A stretch of DNA of 64,000 nucleotides, from NCBI GenBank assembly GCA_964017045.1, contig OZ024802.1, positions 10,366,435 to 10,430,434 on the forward strand. Reading direction: 5' to 3'. Position numbers and translations under genes: made by a program. Positions 12,129 to 23,200 of the stretch are shown piece after piece (the stretch's first letter is position 1; every line of letters begins with the position of its first letter). The DNA comes from Omphiscola glabra (taxonomy: Eukaryota > Mollusca > Gastropoda > Lymnaeidae). The notes beneath the pieces were generated by a model. That model saw nothing but the letters and a program-made list of their open reading frames with translations. It was not told the DNA's origin and did not search any database.

Positions 12129-12832
12129 TCCCCCCCCCCTCCCGGGGAATCCGGTCGACAAGTCTGTAGTGGCTTGCCGATTTGGAAGCGTTGGCCAACG
12201 ACCCCCTCGGCGTTAACCCGGGGCACATAACCACCATTGCGTGTCCCGCGTGGCAGACAGGGACATGCATGGTAGCTGCTGGAATAAACGGCTCCTACAG
12301 GGCTGCCACCTGTGAAAAAATGGCAGACACAGCGTAGGGATCATGATTACAAGTTGCCGTTAAGGGATATGAGGTGAGAGGCTGTGGTGGAAGTCTCTGG
12401 CCGATGATTCTAAATACGCAGCCCTGAGAAAGCTGCTCATAGGCAACCGTTTCGTCCCAGCTACTTCGCGAATTAGTTGCGAGGTGGAAACCCACTGTAG
12501 AATCCCTCTTCGAGGGCATCCAATGCTTCCCCGGGACGGGTCGGGGGAGATATTAGGACGTTAATTTACCGTCCCGGCCCGTATGAAAGTGGACTGCGTA
12601 CGCTTTAAACACAGCGTCTTCGGTCGACCAGATGTCTCCAGGCGGGGAGGGTCTCCGTCTGCAAACCCGATCGAGCGGTTGCTGGTGGGGATGGTTCACG
12701 CCCGGGGAGGTCTCTGGCGTTCCCCCGTACGGCCCGAAGTCGGGGAAACACGGCGCCTGGCAGGTGTGGGGGGCGCCAGGGAGGGCATAAGGAGCACGAG
12801 CTTGACGGCCCGCTGACGCCATTTCCTAATGA
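12129..12832 (-). mobile_element. GC-rich insertion flanked by near-identical direct repeats
   Basis: About 700 bases with GC far above the rest of the window and many intact CpGs. It is bounded by GACATTCAAGTAAGAAAAAA (12106-12125) and GACATTTCAGTAAGAAAAAG (12833-12852), which look like a long target-site duplication of the kind made by non-LTR retrotransposons. Read on the minus strand it starts near ATGGCGTCAGCGGGC and shows three open stretches of 71-89 codons in different frames, with no domain I recognise. It may be a 5' or internal LINE piece. No reverse transcriptase motif or poly(A) was seen. Confidence 0.5.
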
Positions 12833-14078
12833 GACATTTCAGTAAGAAAAAGAAATACAAAAGTAGGAATAGTCTTTCTCTCCAAATGCCCAAAGTGCCA
12901 GTTTGGCTTTTCAGACTATGCATGTTACATTGAATAACACAAATACATGAATATATTATATAGTTTTGGTAATAAAAAATAACAAATGTGCTACCAGAGG
13001 CGGCCGCCCCTTTTGCACCACTCGGTAATACACTGGTGATGCCTATATCATGTTAAGCCTACTTAACTTATTTATGTACCTTTACTAAATGGAGTCTGGT
13101 GCGAGCTCCCAAAATTGCGCCCCAACTCTCACTAATTTATCTTGGTGAACTAAGAGTTAACTTGCTACATTGGCAAATATTGATTAATCTATTTGATTTT
13201 AGTTCTTTACTTTGAAATGGCCATTATATTAAAAAAAAATAGATACGTAATAGAAATACTACTTGGGTTACAAGAAGTAAGGATAAACTATTATTAAAAG
13301 AAATAGAGTTAAGCCTTCCCCTGATTCCAAAAACATTTGAACAGGAAATTGGTTTCTGAAAACCAGACCCAAATTGGCAAAGTTACATTGAATTGTGCCC
13401 TTTAACAGTGCATCGCTTGCATGAAAAGGCTGACATTTTCAAGTAGGTAGTCCAAACTAAAATTTTCTATACATAGCAGACATATGTGGTGAGTTTCACC
13501 TGACAGAACTTTTTATTCTAAGATATAGGCCACTTATTTCATGTAGATATCTTAATAAACAAAAAGGTTATACGATATTCAAATTTGCAGAAAATCGACC
13601 AAAAATTGATTTTTTCACCTTGTGAAAAAGTGCTATGTTTAAGGACCTATATTTTCTCAAATAATCAACAGAGAAGTCCAGGAATTGGTGTATGTGCTCC
13701 AAAGTTTACAAAATTTAAGCCCAATTTTTTTCAAGCAGCCAGATCTGTTAATTCTTAAGTTATTAAAAAATAAAAAATAACAAGAATGATTTTTAGTCGT
13801 TTTTATTTTCAGACAGAAAAAGTGTAAAAATACACATTTTCAAAAATTCGTCAAAAAATATTTTACAGACGTATATAAATATATCATACATCAAATGAAA
13901 GGTAATTTAAAGCAGCACAACATGCACTGTGCCTTAATGGCAACAAGAAATACCTACAGGCACTAAAATAAGGACAAAATTACCCACGACACAACTTTAT
14001 AGAAAATGAAGGTTATAAAAATGCGATTTAAAAACGCTTCATACCACATAACTGTTTCAAAATTTAAAAAAAATGAGG

Positions 14079-14606
14079 TTAGATATGTCTATTCATAACA
14101 AATAGAATAATAAGAAGCAAAGTCAATGTCCTACACCATGAAAAAAAGATATCTGGTTGGTAATGACTGTCAGGAAACAGCTTCTGGAACCATTTGATAA
14201 CATCCTTCTTGGACTTGTTTCCCTGTAGTTTAATTGAGTGCAGCATTAACAGTAGGCTGTAAGTTCTTGGGACGACAGGGGGCATTGGTCTTCTCTCTTT
14301 CCCTTCAGTCAAAAATGAAGCACATAGGCCATCAAAAATTTCCCCAGCTGTTGAATAAGCAATGGAATTTTAAACAATTATTAAGTAAGAACACATTTCA
14401 TTTTAAAAAAGTACATCTATGTGGACCAGAATTACATAATTCTCTATCATATCTAATGGTAGAAACATATAAGCCTCAATCGTTGAAAATTAATTGAAAT
14501 TATACTTACATATTAGATTCCTAATGGTAATCAATGGACAGTTCACTGCAGGTTCTGTACTGTGGGTGCCAGCAGCCAAGTCACCACTTTCTGTGTTGTT
14601 AACCAT
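14079..14606 (-). CDS. Two-exon orphan protein, 121 aa
   Basis: Not recognised. Exon 1 is 14606-14510 (ATG, 97 bases) with a strong donor T|GTAAGTATAA. Exon 2 is 14347-14079 after the acceptor TTATTCAACAG and ends in TAA. The phases agree (97+269 = 366 bases). The protein begins MVNNTESGDLAAGTHSTEP. Exon 2 contains GEIFDGLCASFLTEGKERR, KSKKDVIKWFQKLFPDSHY and a hydrophobic C-terminus (TLTLLLIILFVMN) that could be a membrane segment or read-through past an unseen donor. A possible 5' noncoding exon ends at 16374 with donor GTAAGTATT. The whole unit lies inside the 13445-17013 element, so it may be transposon-encoded. Whether it is expressed is unknown. Confidence 0.45.
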
Positions 14607-14646
14607 TGTAACTTAAATATATAACTTTGAAAGGAAAGACATTATA

Positions 14647-15604
14647 TGTGACCCTCCACGACAAAATGAGTCGCTTCTCACCTCGGCCTATTTTGAGCTA
14701 GAGTCAAAAATATGTGTTTGGGTCAAAAAGGATAAATTTTGGGATTTCGATTATTTGTAATTATTTATTCATTTCTGAACACATCTATAATATTATTTTT
14801 TAAAAATTAAATCTATAAGTTATTTAAAAATTACTTTAAAAATAATACCCTGTTAGATTTTCACGTAAAATCTGCGTAAAATTGAGCATATTTGAATTTT
14901 TTTTAACGCTATTTTCTTCATAATCCTTTCGAGCTAACTCGCCATGTTTGGCATCATTGGAAAGAGTATTCTCCCTTTTATTATTTAATGTCTAACGTAC
15001 ACGTATGCTATAAAAATATCAACCAACCAAAAGGCTTAAATTAATAAAGGTGTTCTCGGAAAAAAATGTAAATAATGCTGTCACTAGGAAGGGAAAGCCG
15101 TTTTTTCATTGAACGATACTAGCACGTGACTTTTTCTAACCAACCCGAGCGAGTGTTTACGCTTAACTTTTCAACATGGCTGCCTCCATTACGGAAGACA
15201 TTACTATTGCTAAAGCACTTAATTTGGCAAGAAATGCAAATGTTAACGATGAAAAAGATTTGGAAAGTGTTGAAAATATTATACAAGAGTATTTTAAAAC
15301 ACCAGCATTGGATGACACTGACGGAGTAAAAAGGGTTGAATAAGTGTGCCTAATTTAAACAAAATCCATAAACGGTTGCTAAGGAAATTCCTAGTCCGAA
15401 AAATATATTAAGTAAAATCAATTTTTCTCAAAATCAGCACTTGGATAGTGGCTCCAATAAAATATTCATAACTAAAAATGTTACTGTCCGATTTTCAAGC
15501 GGTTTTCACCGTTGAACTCAGAATTAAAAGATATATAAGAATATATAAAAATCTCAAAATGGCCATCAGGTGAGAAGCGACTCATTTTGTCGTGGAGGGT
15601 CACA
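14647..15604. mobile_element. Nested DNA element with perfect 39-bp inverted repeats
   Basis: The left end TGTGACCCTCCACGACAAAA continues through ATGAGTCGCTTCTCACCT and is matched perfectly by the right end. The flanks are TA on both sides (14645-14646 and 15605-15606), which fits a TA-targeting (Tc1/mariner-type) element. The 958-bp body holds one 55-codon plus-strand frame (15176-15343, MAASITEDITIAKALNLARN) that I do not recognise and no DDE transposase. It sits inside the 13445-17013 element, within the proposed intron of the orphan gene. The perfect repeats suggest a young insertion. Confidence 0.75.
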
Positions 15605-16373
15605 TATTGAAATTGTTGTCACTACTACTACTAGTACTACAGTAATTATAATTATAAATAAGCCTGTGGCATATAATTTATTCAAATATACCCAAATAAC
15701 TTAAACTTAAGTGAATTTTAACTGATTATTTGTGAGTGATAGGATAACGGCTCAAGAAGGAGTGGATTGGGCGAGTCCATGTAATGGTGGTCAGCCGGTA
15801 AAATAATAAGCACAGTTCAGAACAATATAATAAAATATAACCAATTATTCCTTGATTTTTATTAGATCTTATGCTAAGTAAATTATTTAAAACACAACTA
15901 TCAAAATAATCGCAATAATTTGTAAACAGTTATTTTGTTATTCACCGATGTTTAAATTATGTTTATACCTCTTCTCCCGATATTAATATGAGTCCGTCCA
16001 CCTATTATAACCCAAGTACACAAGGCCATTTTGAATTTGTCGATTCACGTTTTTGGGTAGAAAGCTCATTTTAAAATTATTATTACGGCCTTATCTTATT
16101 TCCAATTTTATAAATTACTACAAATAATTATACATTATCCTTTCAGAAAGGTGTTGAACCATTATATGTATCGATGGACTGTCCTAAATTAAATACATCA
16201 ACCTCTAATCACATCAATTGAATAAGCCTGTACACGCAGTGTACACGTGCAGATCCACGAACTCAGTTTCGTTACAAAATACCCTAATATCTTTCATTAA
16301 TTGAATAAAACTCAATCCAAAACAATGAATTCGTGTGTTAATATGTATATGAAACTTAAATTATAATACTTAC

Positions 16374-16510
16374 GGGTAGATTGAAGATGCTAGCTCGATT
16401 AATCCGTTGCGCAAAACCAGTAGACAGAAGCCACAAGCGCGCCGAGAGATTTTGTGAAAGGCGAATGACGGGTGGGTTTTTCTAAACGGCACGGCTTCGC
16501 GCCTATCGTC
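16374..16510 (-). promoter_or_regulatory. Candidate first noncoding exon and promoter of the 14.5-kb orphan gene
   Basis: A CpG-rich patch with a strong minus-strand donor (CTACCC|GTAAGTATT, exon side ending at 16374). The GGCGCGAAGCC motif here (minus strand, near 16490-16505) recurs on the plus strand at about 16739-16750, so the two patches form an inverted pair. Linking it to the exon at 14606 is inference from strand, spacing and the presence of an acceptor-like site upstream of that ATG. Confidence 0.3.
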
Positions 16511-17264
16511 ACCACGCATTTGATTTTACAACACTAATTTGTTATTAAAATGAACTTTCCATCGGTGTGAAGAAAGTACTATAGGTCCATTATTTTCAAC
16601 TATTTTTCTTCAATTAAAGTTTTCAAAATGCATTTTAAAAAGAAAATAACCGAGGTATATATACTTTCTATACATAGAATAAAAGGCCAGGATCTGCTCT
16701 TTCACGTGGTGGTAGCATTATGTCGCTAACTTGAATGGGCGCGAAGCCGCGAGCGTTTGAAGCACCATGGGGTAGATCGGCACTCGCGAAAGCGCCGTAA
16801 AATTTGTCAAAACTGATACTTTTCAAACATAAAGAAAACACTTTCAGACACAAGTTAAAGACACAGAAGTAACATATTTTGACAGATAAAGACTTAAACT
16901 TTACTGACATATAAATTTTATTGGTGTAACACTGCCAGAAGTATTTTTTTTATTTTTTTAAATTATGAAAAAATGACCCCAAAAAGCATTTTTTCTTCAG
17001 TTTGGACTACCTATTTCAAGTGTCAGTGCATTGGTTGACTTGCAAAATGGCTAGTTTACACAAGTTAATAATATATATACTAAAAGGTAGCCTAGCAAAA
17101 AGATCAGAAGTGCTGGTTACATCGTATCAAGCTATTGACAGCTGAGGAAAAATGTATACATGACCTTTATGACAAATTGTTGCACTTTGTGGTTAACATT
17201 TTTTTTAAAGCACCTTTATTTTTCCAGTATCAGAAATCTGTTGCTTTCTACTTGCTGAAAAATC

Positions 17265-20200
17265 ATGTCAGATGAGCCGGCCGAAGTAAGCATCCCATCT
17301 GTATTCAATTATTTATAATACTATCAATTAATTTCACCTTTTATATATCAATTGAAGTACAAGACAGATATAATGAATGCAAATGACAATATTTTCTTAA
17401 TATTTGTTTCACAGATTTATTTTGTTTAATGCTCCCTTTAATTTCCATTTTATGTTCAGAGCGCTTTTTTCCTTGTTTTACTTTAAAAAAAGATATTATC
17501 ATAGTAATGTTCATTTTATTTAGATAAATAATTATTTGTTTATGCCTTTTATTATTTCAGTGTCCCTTGTGCATGGAAGCACTTGAGATTGACGATCACA
17601 GCTTTTTTCCATGCACATGTGGTTATCAGGTAAAATGTCAATTTTGTTTGCTTATTAAATTTAAAATATCACATTCTATTAATTTTTAATATAAATTAAC
17701 GAGTTGAAAATGTTTTAGTTTTTTTAAGAAAATAAATGATTATCACTATCATAGTGGATTGAAAGTTTATATCTATTTCTATTTTTTTTCCCCTTTAGAT
17801 TTGTCGTTTTTGCTGGCACAGAATTCGAACAGATGAGAATGGTTTATGTCCAGCCTGTAGGAAGCAATATCCAGAAGACCCTGCAGAGTTCAAACCCCTC
17901 ACAGAGGATGAGTAAGTAACATATTTTTATAAAAAATATAATGTATGTAATCTGCTGTCAGCATAATTGTACAGTATTTCAACCCGATAAGGCTCACTTA
18001 TTTTATTAGTGATAAAATATTATGTATACTCAAAGCCAGGCTTGCCAGCACTCGCTCTGTGGCTGCCGAAGCCTTTTATGAAGACACAAATTATTGTAAT
18101 TTAAAACAATATTCGCTAGTTTTTAGATTTATAACATGAAAGGAATATATGAGAAATGAATACAAATAAATAATATATATGCATTAAAAAAAAAAAGTAA
18201 TTTATTATTTGTTAGATAAAATATATTTTATTTTAATTCCTAGAATAGATATCCATCCTATTCACAAATCCTGTGGCCCACTACAGTTTTTTCATGATTT
18301 AATATGGCCCTCATCACATTTTGAGTTATGCCTGCCTGTTTTAAGCACTTATTTAATGTTAAATGGATTAATTTTAAGTACCAAAAAAGAGTATTAACGT
18401 ATCCTTTAAATTATTATTTGATCACATAGGTTGCAAAACATCAAAAAAGAGCGAAAGCAAAAAGATGTTCAACGAAAACAGAAAGCTGCAGAGAATAGAA
18501 AGCACCTAGCTAACGTCAGGTAATAAAGTTCACGCACATAATGCATACAATTTATTTGTTAAATTTCTATTTTTAAGTTGTTTTTTAAAAAACGATAACT
18601 TTTTTAAATTGGCCATTAACAAAACATTCAGCTGTCATTGATACAACTGAATAACTTGATTGATTAAAGTAATTTCATACAGAATAAATTTAAGACACTG
18701 TTCCTTGTTTTACCAGGGTTGTGCAGAGAAATCTAGTGTTTGTTGTGGGTCTCTCTCCTCGTTTAGCCGATCCAGAGGTGCTTAAAAAACATGAGTATTT
18801 CGGCAAGTTTGGAAAGATTCATAAAGTGGTGATAAATCAAAGCACTTCATATGCTGGCTCGCAGGTGTGTGTGAATGGGCTTGATAAATAGTGTTTTACT
18901 TGAGATATTTGATGAAAGTTGCAATTGAAACTGCCTAATTTACGTCTTAAAACTCAGCTATATACTATTTCAAAACCATCAGTTTAAAAAATTTGTAGGC
19001 TAACCTCTTTTTAACGAAGATTTTATGATATTGCATATTCATTTTAAAACGGAGACCTGATTACATTTGGGATTTCAGGTCTCCGTTTTAAAATGAATAT
19101 GCAATATCATAAAATACACACACAAATATATATGTATATAAATATCCTTGACTCCTTGGCTTTAAATCCCCCATTACCATGGGCTCCTGAAATAATATTA
19201 CACCAACAGACACACTCAATAACAAAATTTGATAAAAATCATTTGAAACATTCTACATTATCATCAACCTATGATACACTACAGAAAGCTATTGTTTGCT
19301 TTTTCACTACATTGTAAAAATTGAATTAAAACATAAACCAATAAACATGGGTGTCGTCACCATGACAGTAACATTTCAATTTTAAGTTGATCCAAGTTGT
19401 GTAAGACTTATAATCTTCCTGGCGGGTACTGAATATCTTCCTGGCGGGGACTGAATTTTAACAAAGAGACAGAAAAATCAGAATCTTTTGTTTGAATGGT
19501 TAATCTAACATATTAGTTTTATAGCTGTAGTGTTTTATAAAGTTATCTTCCATACTTTTTAGTTTTCTTTAGTTTTTAAGTTTTTGTTCATTTTTTTCTT
19601 ATTTGTCAGGGTCCAAGTGCAAGTGCCTATGTTACTTATGTCAAACCAGAAGATGCCCTTCGAGCAATTTTAACAGTCAACAATGTTCATGTAGAAGGGA
19701 GGACATTAAAAACATCATTAGGCACCACAAAGTATTGCAGTCACTTTTTAAAGGGCTCACACTGTCAGAAAAATGTAAGATGACTTGTTTTTTTTAAAGT
19801 ATATTTTAATTTAAGTTTAATTAACAAACATTTGAAGAAATCTCTATTATAAGTCACAAAAAAATCTTCATTTACTTTCTCAGTCTGTTTGAAAGCTCAA
19901 AGCAACTGATTCATGATCCCAGATATTTTTACTTCAAAAAATAAGAAATAAAAAAAGGACTTTACACAAAAAGGAGCCTTTCTAGTTAAATTAAAATGTT
20001 TATTGTATTTGGATATAACTGATATTAAATAATTAATTGAATAATAATAAAGATTTTCAATTAAATGTATGTTGTTTCTTATAGGATTGTATGTATTTGC
20101 ATGAGCTTGGAGAAGAAGCTGCAAGTTTTACAAAAGATGAGATGCAAGCTGGGTAAGGACTGATTTTATAATTTTGACTACTTTTAATAAATTTAAAATG

Positions 20201-23200
20201 CAAGTGTATATAAACTACACTTTGATTATTATAAAAAAAAACACATTGATTTAATATTAAACATAACTCAAAAAGTAATACCTGTGAGGATCAATGATTT
20301 GTAATCAGAGAATATAATTATTTCAGAAAACATCAAGAGTATGAACAAATGCTAATAGAACAGTTTTTAAATGCTCAGAATTCAGCAAATAATCATCATG
20401 TAGCTAATAATAAGATGTGAGTATTGTTTGTTTTGAAAACATGTGCAATTAGCTAACCTCGTCTGCACCTATAAATTGTATCATATTGTTATGTCCTTCC
20501 AATCAATTTATGCCATTAGCCTAATGTAGTTGTTGGCTTCTATACTACCATAGAGCATTGTAGATTTGTCTTATTTTGTCAGTCTAATCTCTTATGTTAA
20601 CAGTTATAGCAAGATCGTTATTTCTTTTAACTTGATGTTCCTTTCAATTTAACATTATAAATATTACCCATAGATCTTAATTACATTTTTCATAAAATCT
20701 ATTTTTCAATTAATAACTTAATTTTGTTATCCTCAGAAAAAAGTCAGTATCACCTCAGGCTATAGAAAATACTGAGGTTATACCATCCTTAATGGATATG
20801 ACAGGTGATATCAAACATACACTTTCAAACTCTGGGCCGCTATTACCTAATCCAATTCTTGCACACTCAGTTGGAGGGGCAACAAATGGTCATGCTCATT
20901 TCAATAATTCTAATTCTGGTTGGCCAGTGTTAGACGGGGCAAGTTCTCCTGCACTAGTGAATGGGACAAAATCTGATATTTCTACATTAAATAATAATTC
21001 CCGGACTCAGGTAATAATAGTAAAGCATACAGTAATTTATTATTTTCATGGTCCCCACACAGTTGGGAATTCATTAACTAATTTTCCAATTAGTGGAAAA
21101 CTGTAAAATTAGCATTTTAGATTGCAATCAATCTTTAGAGGTACTACCATTTCTAGATTGAATTTTGCTTCAGTTCAAGAGGTTTCCCCTTATTTGCGCA
21201 TATGACCTACCAGTTTCAGTTTAAGCGGGGAGGTACTCCCAGAACTACGTGTGAACTACTAAATATTCACAAACATTTTTTTTATCATTTAAAGCCTTAA
21301 TTAAATGACAAATGTTTACTGAATTGAGATGAATAGTCATTCTACCATATTAACACATAATAATAAATTGGTTGATATTGAAAAAAGTTATAGTATGTAA
21401 ACTAAACATCAAAATTTTGTGAATAAACATGCCATTTTTGTTCAAAAAGAAAATTGTTCATACTTAAATGGCCACACCTGCAAGATAAGGATGAATTTCA
21501 GCTTCAAAATTTTACTCTTCTAGCCCTAATTTCATCCTTCTGCCTCTTTGTGGCTTCTAACGATATCCACTCAGCATCCTTCATAATGAATTAGTCAAAT
21601 GTAAACTGACTACAGGACAGCTGCTAAAGTCTTAGAGGAGCCTCCAATGCTTTGTATCCATTGTTGAAAAGAAGGGTTGCTAATCCAACACCAATGTTGA
21701 AAACTCTTAAGCCATGATATTTATTCATAGTACACATTTTCTATATACTAATAGTCATAGATTCATTCACATTATGGGTATAACCATCTAGACATTTACT
21801 AAGATACATGGAAGGGAAAGGTCTAGAAAAATTGGCTTTATTATATCCATTACAACTTATTCACTGATATTACAAACATGACTGAAAGTATTTTCAATGT
21901 CTTTCATCTAAATAATCAATTATTCCATAGATGTCTTTCAGTTTCATTTCTGACTTGATCTGGGTGGGCGTTTGCAATGGGTGTGTCAAGAAAACTACAC
22001 TTGGGTATTTTAGACAAGTGTATTTCATCTTCAATGAAATAGATTTATTGTTACTTACTTTAAATCTAAAATATCCTCCTTTGGTCCAATATTAGACTTA
22101 GTATATCTATTTCCACTTTTGTTTCTTTGAATATCCTGACTATTTGTTATATATAGGACAATTTTTATAATTTAAAAAAAAAACATTTCCCCAGATCATA
22201 TGAAGCAGGCATATACTTAAGGGACTGATCGCTGTATGAAATAATTATTTGGGGAGGTCTTCATTGTTTTAAAATCATTAATTCATGAAAAGATACAGTG
22301 ATTTTATTTATATTTTTGGGGTTATAAATGCTGAAACACACCCATCTATCAAAAAAATTAACATGTCAAAAACTGTTAAACCTATTTTTTTCTAAAAATA
22401 CTCATAAGTGAATACACTTTCATTTGATATCAATGGCTACTTCCAATTCGAAAATTTTTTTTGTGTACCTCCCCCCTTAAACATTTTATGTGAACTTTGG
22501 TTCATGACTACATTTGTATACTGCTTTGACAAACCAGGTATTTTTCATAATTATATAGTTACTGGAACAAAGAATGAAAATTCTGATGGAAGAGATATTG
22601 TAATCCAGAACTCTTTCTTAGTTTTGGAAAAGAAAATTTTTCTTAAGTCCTTTGACACTTAGTAATAGAAATAATTTTGAAAGTACTGAATGCATTAACT
22701 CTGTTGTAAGTCAGTTTAACTCATTTTATGTCAATTAACTTTAGGGCCAAAGTAACAAACCCCAGCACAGAACGAACACACCTCCAGGAAGTGGTGGAGG
22801 TAGTAGTGGGAGTCGCACATTTGGCAATGGGCGGCAGAGAGGCAGCAGCTCTCTAAATGGTGGAGATGAAAATCATATACCAAAGTAAGCTGTTACAAAA
22901 TATGATTTATACTATCCAAAATATTTGTAGTTCTCATTTTTGTTCATATGAGACCTATAATTGTGTGTGTTTCAGGATACTTGGCTGTCTTTTGTTAATC
23001 TCACACAATTGACTTTCTTTAATTAATTTTAAAAACTAAGTCTTGCAATTCCATCTGGCTCTTAGCTAGGGACACCCAACGTCAATTTGAATCCCAATTC
23101 CCCCCCCCCTTTTCCCAATTGTGGTTGCGATGCAGATAGACCTATTTACACTTAGGATTTTGGCATACTATGTACTTTTTTTTAGGTGACTTAGACTACA

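Larger units (their letters stand above)
13445..17013. mobile_element. 3.6-kb DNA transposon with TAGGTAGTCC terminal repeats
   Basis: TAGGTAGTCCAAACT at 13444-13458 is matched by its exact reverse complement AGTTTGGACTACCTA at 16999-17013. The flanks TTTCAAGT at 13437-13444 and 17014-17021 repeat, a target duplication of 7-8 bp as made by hAT-type transposases. Inside are a second nested element (14647-15604) and a minus-strand two-exon open frame (14606-14079). No transposase was recognised, so it is either non-autonomous or codes for an unfamiliar one. It lies between SCNM1 and the first CNOT4 coding exon. Confidence 0.65.

Noticed and set aside
12553..12822. Overlapping frames on both strands of the GC-rich patch
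   Set aside because: High GC lowers stop frequency; frames overlap on opposite strands and show no motif, so no gene is called.
12129..12832. Bacterial contamination or horizontal bacterial gene
   Set aside because: The direct repeats at both edges and absence of a long bacterial-type frame favour an inserted eukaryotic repeat.
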